Shown here: piece after piece, positions 44,117 through 52,658 of the stretch | Layout: every line of letters begins with the position of its first letter | Numbering within the stretch: position 1 is the stretch's first letter | NCBI RefSeq assembly: GCF_900100375.1 | Contig: NZ_FNEZ01000003.1 | Location: 220,183-284,182 of the forward strand | DNA: 64,000 nt | Origin: Flavobacterium noncentrifugens | GTDB taxonomy: Bacteria; Bacteroidota; Bacteroidia; Flavobacteriales; Flavobacteriaceae | Direction of reading: 5' to 3' | The notes under the pieces: generated by a model | Seen by the model: only the letters and a program-made list of their open reading frames with translations | Database searches by the model: none | Told to the model about the DNA's origin: nothing | Position numbers and translations under genes: made by a program

Positions 44117-44575
44117 ATGGCAGTCGCGAATGAAACAATCGCCTTGCAGCGGTTTCTGGATGCACAGAACCAAACCTATCTCAAAGCTTTATCCGAAATC
44201 AGGTTTGGGCGCAAACTGACGCATTGGATGTGGTTTGTTTTTCCGCAACTCAAAGGCCTCGGCCACAGCGACACAGCATTGTTTTACAGCATCAGCGATC
44301 TTAAAGAAGCAACGGCTTTTTTGTCGCATCCGGTTCTTGGTAAACACCTGATCGAAATTTCGCAGGCGGTTTTGAATATTAAAGAAAAATCTGCAAATGA
44401 AATATTTGGAAATCCGGACGATCTCAAACTTCGCTCGTGCATGACTTTATTTGCCAATGTTTTGAATGCAGATGTTGTTTTCCAACAAGTACTCGATCAC
44501 TATTTCGGTGGAAAGCAGGACGAACAAACATTGCGTTTACTCCTTAAAAAAAAATTGCAACATGATACTGTTTGA
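44117..44575 (+). CDS. DUF1810 family protein
   Basis: This 152-residue protein has the family hallmark LQRFLDAQNQTYLKALSEIR followed by GRKLTHWMWFVFPQLKGLG and HPVLGKHL. DUF1810 proteins are widespread and uncharacterised; a relation to nucleotide- or ADP-ribose-processing folds has been suggested. Its last 14 nt overlap the AlkB-like gene, so the two are translationally coupled, and both face the LexA-like repressor. Confidence 0.9.
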   Translation: MAVANETIALQRFLDAQNQTYLKALSEIRFGRKLTHWMWFVFPQLKGLGHSDTALFYSISDLKEATAFLSHPVLGKHLIEISQAVLNIKEKSANEIFGNPDDLKLRSCMTLFANVLNADVVFQQVLDHYFGGKQDEQTLRLLLKKKLQHDTV

Positions 44576-45188
44576 AGACACTGAAATCTTTACATCGGGA
44601 AACCGCGGTAAAAAAATATTCGACCTGCCCGATTGCGATTTGATACTGATTGACCAATTTATTGATAAAGAAGCATCAGATTATTATTACAATACATTGT
44701 TGGAACAAACCAAATGGCGCGAATATGAAATGGAGCTTTTCGAGAAAAAAGTAACCGCTCCGCGAATGGTTTCCTGGTACGAAGAACCGGACAATTCAGA
44801 AATAAATGTGACAAAACAGGAATTTACGCCAGATTTGCTCGACATCCGAAAAAAAGTAGAAACCGAAACCGCGCAACATTTCAATGCCGTGCTTTTGAAT
44901 TTATACCGAAACGGGAATGACAGCGTGGCGTGGCATAGCGACCATACGGATAAAACCGGGATCAATCCAGTAATTGCATCGGTCAGTTTTGGGGAAACGC
45001 GCCTGTTTCGCTTGCGGCACAAGCATCGGAAAGATATCCCGCAGGTCGAAATTCCGTTGCATCACGGTTCGTTTTTACTGATGGCAGGAACAACAAACAG
45101 TTTCTGGCAGCATCAGGTTCCGAAAACCGCTAAAACTATTTTGCCAAGGATCAACTTAACTTTTCGGCAAGTACAAAAATCATTGTAA
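44562..45188 (+). CDS. AlkB-like Fe(II)/2-oxoglutarate dioxygenase (nucleic-acid repair)
   Basis: The ATG at 44562 gives 208 residues. Iron ligands are H125 and D127 in WHSDHTD and H184 in WQHQVPKT. The 2-oxoglutarate-binding arginines are R196 and R202 in PRINLTFR, and APRMVSWY and LNLYRNGNDSVAWH are typical of the ALKBH2/3-like AlkB branch. These enzymes oxidatively remove methyl groups from damaged bases. Placement behind DUF1810 and opposite a LexA-like repressor suggests damage-inducible expression. Confidence 0.92.
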   Translation: MILFEDTEIFTSGNRGKKIFDLPDCDLILIDQFIDKEASDYYYNTLLEQTKWREYEMELFEKKVTAPRMVSWYEEPDNSEINVTKQEFTPDLLDIRKKVETETAQHFNAVLLNLYRNGNDSVAWHSDHTDKTGINPVIASVSFGETRLFRLRHKHRKDIPQVEIPLHHGSFLLMAGTTNSFWQHQVPKTAKTILPRINLTFRQVQKSL

Positions 45189-45234
45189 TTTAAATCTGTA
45201 ATTTGCGTTTGAAATGTAACGCCATCCAAACCAG

Positions 45235-45630
45235 ATGATTCAATTCAATTTGAGGTATTTTTTACTTGCCGCTTTGCTTTTCATAACTGAAGTGCTCATT
45301 GCGCTTTATGTTCATGATGATTTCATCCGGCCTTATTTTGGAGATTTTTTAGTCGTCGTTTTGATCTATTGCTTCGTAAAATCTTTTTTGGATATTCCTG
45401 TACTGAAAACTGCCATTTTCGTTTTGCTGTTTTCATTTGCTGTTGAAGCTTCCCAATATCTGAATCTTGTCGGAATACTTGGGCTTGAACATTCCCGGCT
45501 TGCAAAGACAGTACTTGGGAATTCTTTTTCGTGGTCGGATATCTTAAGCTACATCGCTGGAATTCTTGTCGCAATCTTCATTGAAAACGCTGTCCGAAAA
45601 CGAATCCCAGGCATAAAAAAGTCCCAGTAA
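45235..45630 (+). CDS. DUF2809 family membrane protein
   Basis: This 131-residue protein has four hydrophobic helices (about 8-26, 37-55, 60-78, 98-118). The segments FIRPYFGDFLVVVLIYCFVKSF and GNSFSWSDILSYIAGI are typical of DUF2809, sometimes annotated as VanZ-like. Its function is unknown. It lies 46 nt after the AlkB gene and its stop codon is inside a terminator, so it is probably the last gene of that transcript. Confidence 0.85.
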   Translation: MIQFNLRYFLLAALLFITEVLIALYVHDDFIRPYFGDFLVVVLIYCFVKSFLDIPVLKTAIFVLLFSFAVEASQYLNLVGILGLEHSRLAKTVLGNSFSWSDILSYIAGILVAIFIENAVRKRIPGIKKSQ

Positions 45631-45641
45631 AGGGACTTTTT
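45616..45641 (+). terminator. Rho-independent terminator
   Basis: The arms AAAAAGTCCC (45616-45625) and GGGACTTTTT (45632-45641) form a 10-bp stem with a 6-nt loop. The DUF2809 stop codon lies in the loop. Confidence 0.85.
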
Positions 45642-45967
45642 CATTTTCTTCCGAACCGCCGTGTTGCTGACCGGATTCCGCTTTACGCGCCGGCGTTAGG
45701 TTTACACATGTACGAACGGGTGGAAAGTACATGCCCAACTACAGCCTCGTCGACGAACTGACACCCGTCGTCTTCGTATCGGGAGAAAATTTTTTTCGTT
45801 GTGTTGCTTTGTAAAATTAGGTACAAATCAGTTCTGAATTTTATAAAATTCCGGACATTGCTTGCACGATCGAACGAATGTTAATAAAAAACCTTCCATC
45901 TGCGGAAAGGCATAAATTACAGGGAACTTTTTTTGCATAACTTCGGTGCATCAACCACAACCTAAAT
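45642..45967. other. Intergenic region with a GC-rich island (about 45650-45785)
   Basis: About 135 bp here is visibly richer in G and C than its surroundings. It contains short self-complementary runs (CGTCGACG, a TGTAC/GTACA pair around 45709-45731, and GCGCCGGCG). No convincing protein frame covers it. The rest of the interval is AT-rich. A structured RNA or the remnant of foreign DNA are both possible. Confidence 0.4.
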
Positions 45968-46332
45968 ATGAATCCAGACATTCGGGCTTATAACGGTTCA
46001 CAAGCTGAAGCCGATAAAAAAATCTTCGAATTGCTGTGTATTGAAATTGATAAAGCACTTCCTGAAGCAAAAAATAAAATCTGGCACCGGCATCCGGTTT
46101 GGTTTTTAAACAGTAATCCGGTCGTGGGCAGCAAACTCAAAGACAGTGTGAGGCTAATATTTTGTAGCGGACAGACTTTTGAAGAAAATGGCCTTCATCC
46201 GAAGCGCGCTACAACACAACTGAAAAAATTAATATTGAAGATCTTAAAAACTGGCTCGTCAAATCCCGCGACATCCAATGGGATTATAAGAATATCGTAA
46301 AAAGAAAAGGGGTTCTCGAAAGACTAAAATAA
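45968..46332 (+). pseudogene. DUF1801/YdhG-like gene broken by a frameshift
   Basis: The first part (IDKALPEAKNKIWHRHPVWFL, SVRLIFCSGQTFEENGLHP) reads well to about position 46200. Beyond that the open frame gives nonsense ending at 46300. Shifting by -1 at the CCGAAG at 46199-46204 continues as EARYNTTEKINIEDLKNWL and QWDYKNIVKRKGVLERLK, ending at a TAA at 46330-46332. Restoring one base would give a protein of about 121 residues. It is either a real inactivating deletion or a sequencing error. Confidence 0.8.
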
Positions 46333-46346
46333 TCTACCAAAAAATA

Positions 46347-46778
46347 ATGAAACAAATTCTAAAAAACCTGATTTTTGCCGTTGCATTTATCACCGGCTTC
46401 AGCAGTATCGCCCAAACAAAAATTGACTCTTTAATCCAAAAGATTGACAATAAAGACGTTTATCTTATTTTTGCACAAAAAATGTCACCAAGAATTTCCG
46501 GAAGTTTCGGAAGTGAAATGGTTTCCATCGGAAAAAAAGCAACCCCGGAACTCATCAAAATCCTCGATGACCACAACAAAGGAATTGCTGCCCATGTAAT
46601 TCTTTCAAAAATATACAATTGGGAAGAACCCATTTGCTGCGATGTAATGAGCGATGGAAGAATCGAAATCGTGTTCCTCAACGGACTCAAAATTCACATC
46701 GAAAACAACAATTTATCTGCGACAGCTGAAGACCTGAAAGCCAACAAGGCCAAATGGAAACAGTACACGGAAACTTAA
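46347..46778 (+). CDS. Hypothetical secreted protein
   Basis: This 143-residue protein has a clear signal peptide (MKQILKNLIFAVAFITGFSSIAQ, cleavage about residue 22) and no lipobox. The mature part has a helix-rich start (IDSLIQKIDNKDVYLIFAQKM) and a KKATPELIKILDDHNKGIAAHVILSKIY segment that looks like a single HEAT-type helical hairpin, then a strand pair (GRIEIVFLNGLKIHIENN). No family was recognised. It starts 14 nt after the broken gene, perhaps on its transcript. Confidence 0.7.
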   Translation: MKQILKNLIFAVAFITGFSSIAQTKIDSLIQKIDNKDVYLIFAQKMSPRISGSFGSEMVSIGKKATPELIKILDDHNKGIAAHVILSKIYNWEEPICCDVMSDGRIEIVFLNGLKIHIENNNLSATAEDLKANKAKWKQYTET

Positions 46779-46823
46779 CCTGCATAAATCTATTTTTCTC
46801 AATCCAATTTAAAATACCTCTTA

Positions 46824-47933
46824 GTGGCATCGGAACTTACCCATAAAAAATTTTACGGCCTTGACCATTTGCGGGCTTTGGCGATAAGCTACGTTTTTTT
46901 GTTTCATTATTTTATCATTAGCAACGGACAACCACAATGGTTGCCGGGCTTTGCAAAATTCGGCTGGACCGGTGTCGACCTGTTCTTTGTCCTGAGCGGA
47001 TTTTTAATTTCATCGCAATTGTTTTTTCAAATCAAACAAGAACGGAAAATCTCTTTTAAAATATTTTTCCTTAAACGTTTTTTCAGGATCATCCCTGCAT
47101 TTCTGGCCACCGTCGGAGTGTATTTTTGCATGCCGTTTTTTCGGGAAAAAGAAGCTTTGCCGCCACTTTGGAAATTTTTGACTTTTACGCAAAACCTTGG
47201 ATTAAACCTGAAAGATTTTGGCACCTTTTCGCATGCCTGGTCGCTTTGCGTGGAAGAGCATTTTTATTTGTTCCTGCCCATAATCCTAATTTTCCTTCAG
47301 TTTTCAAAACTTTTCAAACATGCTTACTGGCTTTTATTGCTGTTGTTTTTGTTCGGATTAGCAATCCGGTTTTACAGTTTCAATCAGTTGTACCTTCCGG
47401 AGATTAATGGTGAAAATCCCTGGATGTATTGGTACAAATACGTTTATTATCCAACATACAACCGGCTTGACGGACTTTTGGCCGGAGTGGCGATTGCGGC
47501 AATTCACCGGTTTTTGCCAGCAACATGGGGTAAGATTTCAGCTTATGGAAATCTGGCATTGGCATTAAGCCTTGCGGTTTTATCAGGCGCTTATTTCCTT
47601 TGCGAAGACCAGCAAACTTTCAACGCGTCGGTTTTTGGATTTCCTTTGATTGCGTTTGGTTACGGACTGATGGTTATTGGCGCGATCAGCCCAACAAGCT
47701 TTATCTACAAATGGAATTCAAAGGTTACGACGTTCATCGCAACACTTTCTTATGCCATTTATCTGACGCATAAAGGCGTGATCCACATGACACACAAGCT
47801 TCTGGAAAACGTCCATTTAAATTCTAACCTGATGCTGGTTATTTGCATCGTTTCCTGTACAATGGCAGCCATATTGTTGAATTTTGCAGTCGAAAAACCA
47901 TTCATGAAACTGCGTGACAAGCTGCTGGCCTAA
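46824..47933 (+). CDS. Acyltransferase 3 family membrane protein (OafA/YrhL-like)
   Basis: This 369-residue protein has about ten hydrophobic helices. The start is read as GTG at 46824, because no ATG precedes the conserved LDHLRALAISYVFLFHYF. Other family marks are WTGVDLFFVLSGFLISSQLF, FFLKRFFRIIPAF and the SLCVEEHFYLFLP helix. Members acylate surface or exopolysaccharide sugars from the cytoplasmic side. The target here is unknown. It overlaps the converging ABC transporter gene by 4 nt. Confidence 0.88.
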   Translation: MASELTHKKFYGLDHLRALAISYVFLFHYFIISNGQPQWLPGFAKFGWTGVDLFFVLSGFLISSQLFFQIKQERKISFKIFFLKRFFRIIPAFLATVGVYFCMPFFREKEALPPLWKFLTFTQNLGLNLKDFGTFSHAWSLCVEEHFYLFLPIILIFLQFSKLFKHAYWLLLLLFLFGLAIRFYSFNQLYLPEINGENPWMYWYKYVYYPTYNRLDGLLAGVAIAAIHRFLPATWGKISAYGNLALALSLAVLSGAYFLCEDQQTFNASVFGFPLIAFGYGLMVIGAISPTSFIYKWNSKVTTFIATLSYAIYLTHKGVIHMTHKLLENVHLNSNLMLVICIVSCTMAAILLNFAVEKPFMKLRDKLLA

Positions 47934-49672
47934 CGCCTTTCCCCAACCTGCTGGCGCCACATCGAATAGTACAATCCTTTTCGCACCAATAGATCTTCAT
48001 GAGAACCGGTTTCAGATATTTTTCCTTTTTCGAGTACATAAATCGTATCGGCGTGCATGATCGTTGACAGTCGGTGTGCAATGAGGATCGTCATTTGTTT
48101 GCGCTCCAGTGAAATGTTTTTTATCGTGCCCGTAATTTCTTCTTCGGTAAGCGAATCCAATGCTGATGTGGCCTCATCAAATATCAATAGTGGCGGCTGT
48201 CGCAGCAAGGCTCTGGCAATTGAAAGCCGCTGTTTTTCACCACCCGATAGTTTCATGCCGCTTTCGCCCAACACGGTATTGAGTCCATTCGAAGCTTTGG
48301 CAACCAATGCAGTTGCTGCCGCTTTTTTTAACGCCATCTTGATTTCATCATCGGTGGCAGCTGGATTCACAAACAACAGATTGTCTTTAATTGTCCCGGC
48401 ATAAAGTTGTGTGTCCTGGGTCACGAATCCGATTTGCCGTCGCAGTGGATTGTACCGGATCTGGCCTGAATTGATTTCGTTGAAATAAATAGCACCGGCA
48501 TTCGGCACATACAAACCCACCAGTAATTTCACCAAAGTCGATTTTCCGGAACCCGACGGCCCAACAAATGCAATGGTTTCTCCAAGCCGGATGTCAAATG
48601 AAATGCCGTCAATTGCGTTGTATCCGGCAGTTTTATGCCTAAAAACAACATTTTCAAACCGAAGCGATTCCAATTTGCCTACCTCAACAGAATTTTCGGG
48701 ACGCTGCTCGATCGGCCTTTTCATCAAGGCGTCAAAAGACCTGAGCGACGCATCGGCTTCGCGGTACAATATGATCATGTTGCCGAGTTCCTGAAGCGGT
48801 GTGAATATCGCTGTTGAAATAAATTGCATCGCAATGAGTTCGCCTGTTGAAAGCACTTTCCTGAAAATCAGCCACAGCAAAATGAACAAGATCGACTGCT
48901 TGAGCAGGTTCAGCATGTTGCCTTGCAAGAACGAAAGAAAGCTCACTTTCCTGGCTTTCAGCATTTCAAGCTTGTAAATTCTTGCGGTTTGTTCGTTAAG
49001 CCTGCGGATCTCGGCAAATGTGAGTCCGAGGCTTTTGACGAGTTCGATATTGCGCAAACTTTCCGTGATCACGCCCGCCTGCCTGTCGGTTTGCCTGTTA
49101 ATGGATTTTTGGATCCCTTTGATTTTTTTGGATACCAATCCCGTCAGCGAACCCAATAAAACGACACCCACGAAAAAAACCGGAACCAACAGCCAGTTCT
49201 TATTGATGCTGTACCACAACAAAAAGCCCACGCCGATCAGCGACGCATACAACACATTGATAAACGAATTGATGAATCTTTCGGCGTCGGTTTTAACTTT
49301 CTGAAGCACCGATAAAGTCGTTCCGCTCCTGCTCTCTTCAAATTCCTGATAGGACAACCGCAGTGTTTGCTTTAACCCATCGTTAAATATATTCATCCCG
49401 AATGCAGCCACCGCTTTGCGCGTAATGTAATCCTGTGCCGCTTTGGACAAACGCGCCAATATCGCAATCCCGAAAGCGAGTGCAAGCCATTTGGTGATGC
49501 CTTGCATGAGTTCGTTTTCGGGAAGATTGTTTTTATTTGTCGCATATTCGTCGATGATTTTCCCAAAGATCACAGGATCGACCAAAGTCAGCAATTGGGC
49601 AGCAGCCGCTAGAAGCAGAGAAAGGAAAACGAGGTTTTTGTGCGGACTTAAATATTTCCAGAGTATCTTCAT
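47930..49672 (-). CDS. ABC transporter, fused permease and ATPase (exporter type)
   Basis: This 580-residue half-transporter has six membrane helices (about 15-310) and an ATPase domain with Walker A GPSGSGKSTL, Q loop GFVTQDTQ, signature LSGGEKQRL, Walker B LLIFDEATSAL and the switch His in IAHRLST. It belongs to the MsbA/lipid or multidrug exporter class and should dimerise. The substrate is unknown. It is monocistronic as far as can be seen. Confidence 0.92.
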   Translation of the reverse strand: MKILWKYLSPHKNLVFLSLLLAAAAQLLTLVDPVIFGKIIDEYATNKNNLPENELMQGITKWLALAFGIAILARLSKAAQDYITRKAVAAFGMNIFNDGLKQTLRLSYQEFEESRSGTTLSVLQKVKTDAERFINSFINVLYASLIGVGFLLWYSINKNWLLVPVFFVGVVLLGSLTGLVSKKIKGIQKSINRQTDRQAGVITESLRNIELVKSLGLTFAEIRRLNEQTARIYKLEMLKARKVSFLSFLQGNMLNLLKQSILFILLWLIFRKVLSTGELIAMQFISTAIFTPLQELGNMIILYREADASLRSFDALMKRPIEQRPENSVEVGKLESLRFENVVFRHKTAGYNAIDGISFDIRLGETIAFVGPSGSGKSTLVKLLVGLYVPNAGAIYFNEINSGQIRYNPLRRQIGFVTQDTQLYAGTIKDNLLFVNPAATDDEIKMALKKAAATALVAKASNGLNTVLGESGMKLSGGEKQRLSIARALLRQPPLLIFDEATSALDSLTEEEITGTIKNISLERKQMTILIAHRLSTIMHADTIYVLEKGKISETGSHEDLLVRKGLYYSMWRQQVGERR

Positions 49673-49742
49673 TTCAATTTTATTTTAGCAAATAGGAAAA
49701 TCCGTACCGGTACTTTTAAAAACAGGTTGAAATTTATTTAAT

Positions 49743-49784
49743 AAAAGCAGGCTAACAGATTCTACAATCTATTAGCCTGCTTTT
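49743..49784. terminator. Long hairpin terminator
   Basis: 19-base arms (49743-49761 and 49766-49784) pair with one mismatch around a 4-nt loop, and both ends carry A/T runs. It lies behind the HbpS-like gene (leftward). Confidence 0.8.
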
Positions 49785-49801
49785 ATTTTTTCGTAAAAGA
49801 T

Positions 49802-50203
49802 TTAAGAGAATGCTTTTACCCCGGCTTCAGCCACCGTTTGGTCGTCATCGACGGTACTTCCGGAAACGCCAATGGCGCCAATAAGTTCACCATTAGCATC
49901 CTTAATGACCACGCCTCCGGGAAATGTAATTAATCCGTTATTTGAATGCTCGATCTGAAATAAAGGCTGGCCAGGCTGCACCAGCGGACTCAGTTTTTCA
50001 GTATTCATTTGAAAAAAAACCGCAGTTTTTGCTTTTTTGATCGCGATGTCTGCTGAACCCAGCCAAGCGCCGTCATTGCGCACAAATGCTACGAGATTTG
50101 CACCGGCATCAACTACACAAATGTTCATTTTTGTTCCAATTTCTGCTGCTTTTTCTTTTGCAGCCATAATGATGTGTTCTGCTTGTGAAAGTGTAATGTT
50201 CAT
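49802..50203 (-). CDS. GlcG/HbpS family protein
   Basis: This 133-residue protein covers the whole GlcG/HbpS fold: [57 protein letters not shown], then [33 protein letters not shown]. Family members bind heme or small ligands or act as accessory proteins for glycolate use. No signal peptide is present, unlike exported HbpS. No neighbour clarifies the role. Confidence 0.85.
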   Translation of the reverse strand: MNITLSQAEHIIMAAKEKAAEIGTKMNICVVDAGANLVAFVRNDGAWLGSADIAIKKAKTAVFFQMNTEKLSPLVQPGQPLFQIEHSNNGLITFPGGVVIKDANGELIGAIGVSGSTVDDDQTVAEAGVKAFS

Positions 50204-50342
50204 AATGATGTTATTTGTTTTTTTAAATATATAGTTGGGTTTTTATAAATCCATCTTTGAAAGATACGTTTCTCATACCAAGTTCCGATTACAGCATTTT
50301 AGCCGATTATTACACAATAAAGCAAAATATCAGCTTTAAATT

Positions 50343-50738
50343 TTAAGAACAGCTTTCCTGATTTGCTATACCATCATGGCCTTCAATCCTGGAATTTTGC
50401 GTCAATTCATGAAAAATTTCCTTGTAGCCTTCGCCCCAGCTTTTCATCGCACGCAGTACTTCGAGGACGCTTTCGGCATTTTTAGTCAGCGAATATTCTG
50501 ATTTTGGCGGAAGTACATTGTAAATTTTCTTTTCGACAATTCCGTGTAATTCCAGTTCAGAAAGCTGTTGATTTAAAACCCTGGCCGATGCCTGCGGAAT
50601 CGATTTGTGCAGTTCAGAAGGACGAATAATACCTTTGCTGATGTTTGCCAGCAAATTCGCTTTCCATTTTCCGCCGATGACTTCAATGGCAATGTTGAGT
50701 CCGCAACTCAGGTCTTTCGGTATTTTTTTTTCGTACAT
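50343..50738 (-). CDS. HxlR-type winged-HTH transcriptional regulator
   Basis: This 131-residue protein has the HxlR pattern SCGLNIAIEVIGGKWKANLLANI near the N-terminus with C12, the position used for redox or electrophile sensing in several relatives. The wHTH continues with RVLNQQLSELELHGIVEKKIY and PPKSEYSLTKNAESVLEVL. It is divergent from a DUF1304 gene 130 nt away, which is a plausible target. Confidence 0.9.
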   Translation of the reverse strand: MYEKKIPKDLSCGLNIAIEVIGGKWKANLLANISKGIIRPSELHKSIPQASARVLNQQLSELELHGIVEKKIYNVLPPKSEYSLTKNAESVLEVLRAMKSWGEGYKEIFHELTQNSRIEGHDGIANQESCS

Positions 50739-50868
50739 TTTCTCAGATTAAGCTACAGCAAGTTACATCATTCAGTCTTATGGATAAAATTATCCGCTAC
50801 TGATAATTTTCGCCCTGCTGTTTACAGTTCCCAATCTGTGCGATCTTTGCATGATCTTAAAACCATAT

Positions 50869-51309
50869 ATGATGAAAAACGCCTTAAACAATGTCACGAA
50901 AATTTTGGTCTTTTTAACCATTGCAGTCCACCTGATGTTTTTTTTGATCGAAGCCATATTCTGGATGCAGCCCGAAGTGTACAACAGATTGCTTTATTTT
51001 ATCGAAAATCCCGTTGCTTTGGATTATCCGCTACAGGCGCTTGTGCTCAAAAAACTTTTTATCAATCAGGGATTTTATAACCTTTTTCTGGCCATTGCGG
51101 GTTTAAATGGCCTGCAACTTCTAAAAAAAGGAAAATATGAAACGGGATCTGCCTTAATATTGTTTCTTTGTTTTTCCGCAACGGTTGCCGGGATCGTACT
51201 CGCATGCAGCACTAAAGCTTACATACTTGCCTTTTTCCAGACCATGCCAGGAGCGACCGCATTTGCCCGGTTGTATCCGTTGTACAGGAACGAAATGTCT
51301 AAATCATAA
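50869..51309 (+). CDS. DUF1304 family membrane protein
   Basis: Tandem ATGs at 50869 and 50872 are the likely starts (146 or 145 residues); an upstream in-frame start at 50851 gives a less typical N-terminus. There are four hydrophobic helices with the family marks HLMFFLIEAIFWMQPEVYNRLL and NQGFYNLFLAIAGLNGLQLL. DUF1304 has no assigned function and is often next to HxlR-type regulators. It precedes a Crp/Fnr-type regulator by 3 nt. Confidence 0.85.
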   Translation: MMKNALNNVTKILVFLTIAVHLMFFLIEAIFWMQPEVYNRLLYFIENPVALDYPLQALVLKKLFINQGFYNLFLAIAGLNGLQLLKKGKYETGSALILFLCFSATVAGIVLACSTKAYILAFFQTMPGATAFARLYPLYRNEMSKS

Positions 51310-51312
51310 TTT

Positions 51313-51900
51313 ATGGAGGCCGATAAAACAGCGTTGATTCATTTTTTAAAGCAAATCCAGGTCATGTCTGATGCGGTGGCGGTTATTGCTGCTGCAGATT
51401 TTGAGCAGGTTTCTTACCAAAAAAATGAATTGTTGTTGGCTCAAGGCCAAATTTCCAATGATTTCCTGTTCCTTGAAAGCGGATTCATCAGGGCATTTAC
51501 ACTCGACACCGAAGGCAATGAAGTGACAACAAATTTCTACAAACCCAACACGATCGTTTTTGAAGTCGCCTCGTTTTTAAAACGAATCCCGACAGCCGAA
51601 AGTTTTCAGGCGCTGACCGACTGTACCGGCTGGAAAGTGAATTATGACACTTTTCAGGTATTGTTTCATTCGATTCCAGAATTCAGGGAATTTGGCCGCG
51701 CCAATCTTGTAAACGGTTTTATAGCACTGAAAGAAAGAACGCTTTCAATGATCAATCTTACAGCAGAGCAGCGCTATGAAAACCTCATCAACAGCCGCCC
51801 CGACATTTTCAGGAATGCTTCCCTGAAACACATTGCCTCTTACCTTGGCATTACCGATACGTCGCTGAGCAGGATCAGGAAAGAATCAGCACGAAAATAA
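51313..51900 (+). CDS. Crp/Fnr-type regulator
   Basis: This 195-residue protein has a cyclic-nucleotide-binding-type beta-roll at about 25-120 (YQKNELLLAQGQISNDFLFLESGFIRAF, FYKPNTIVFEVASFL). A long helix and a C-terminal HTH follow (RNASLKHIASYLGITDTSLSRIRKE). The cAMP phosphate Arg motif is not seen, as usual for Bacteroidota members. The 3-nt gap to the DUF1304 gene indicates cotranscription. Confidence 0.88.
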   Translation: MEADKTALIHFLKQIQVMSDAVAVIAAADFEQVSYQKNELLLAQGQISNDFLFLESGFIRAFTLDTEGNEVTTNFYKPNTIVFEVASFLKRIPTAESFQALTDCTGWKVNYDTFQVLFHSIPEFREFGRANLVNGFIALKERTLSMINLTAEQRYENLINSRPDIFRNASLKHIASYLGITDTSLSRIRKESARK

Positions 51901-51978
51901 CCTTTTTGATTTCTTGCCAAATGGTAGGCTTTGATGTTTTTTTACAAACGTCCTTTGTATGATAAAAATCAACATACC

Positions 51979-52656
51979 ATGGAAAATATCCCTTTTTACA
52001 TTTTTTTCGTTTTCGGACTTACAACAGCCGGCGGCGGTTTTTTGTTTTATAAAGCCACAAATTATTCCAAAGCATTTCTGATCGTTGCCTTGTGCTGGCT
52101 GGCTTTTCAATCGTTTTTGAGTCTGTCGGGATTTTATTTGATTACCGATGCATTTCCGCCGCGTTTTCCATTATTGGTCATGCCAACGATTATTTTAATG
52201 CTGTTTCTGTTTTGCACAGAGAAAGGAAAAACGTTCATTGACAGCCTTGACATCAAACGCCTGACGCTATTTTCAATCATCAGGATACCGGTTGAATTTG
52301 TGCTTTTCTGGCTGTTTGCATACAAAGCCGTTCCGGAGATCATGACATTTGAGGGACGGAATTTCGATATCCTGTCTGGGATTTCTGCGCCGATTGTGTA
52401 TTATTTCGCCTTCGTAAGTCAGAATCTGAATCGCAAATTGTTGCTGGCGTGGAATTTTATCTGTCTCGGATTGCTTTTAAATGTTGTCGTTAATGCGTTG
52501 CTTTCTGTTCCCGGAACGTTGCAGCAATTTGCTTTCGACCAGCCCAATGTCGCGATTTTGTATTTTCCTTTTGCACTGCTTCCGTCTTTTTTAGTACCAT
52601 TGGTTTTATTTTCTCATTTGGCTTCCATCAGGCAGATTTTCATTGAAAAAAACTAA
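51979..52656 (+). CDS. Hypothetical multi-pass membrane protein
   Basis: The ATG at 51979 (MENIPFYIFFVFGLTTAGGGF) is preferred over 51931 and gives 225 residues. About seven hydrophobic helices fill the protein, with conserved-looking polar spots (PVEFVLFWLFAYKAVPEIMTFEGRNFDILSGISAP). No family name comes to mind. It stops 2 nt before the end of the converging esterase gene. Confidence 0.7.
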   Translation: MENIPFYIFFVFGLTTAGGGFLFYKATNYSKAFLIVALCWLAFQSFLSLSGFYLITDAFPPRFPLLVMPTIILMLFLFCTEKGKTFIDSLDIKRLTLFSIIRIPVEFVLFWLFAYKAVPEIMTFEGRNFDILSGISAPIVYYFAFVSQNLNRKLLLAWNFICLGLLLNVVVNALLSVPGTLQQFAFDQPNVAILYFPFALLPSFLVPLVLFSHLASIRQIFIEKN

Positions 52657-52658
52657 CC

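Noticed and set aside
50607..51080. Plus-strand frame of 157 codons overlapping the HxlR and DUF1304 genes
   Set aside because: It is antisense to HxlR and out of frame with DUF1304, and lacks any domain.
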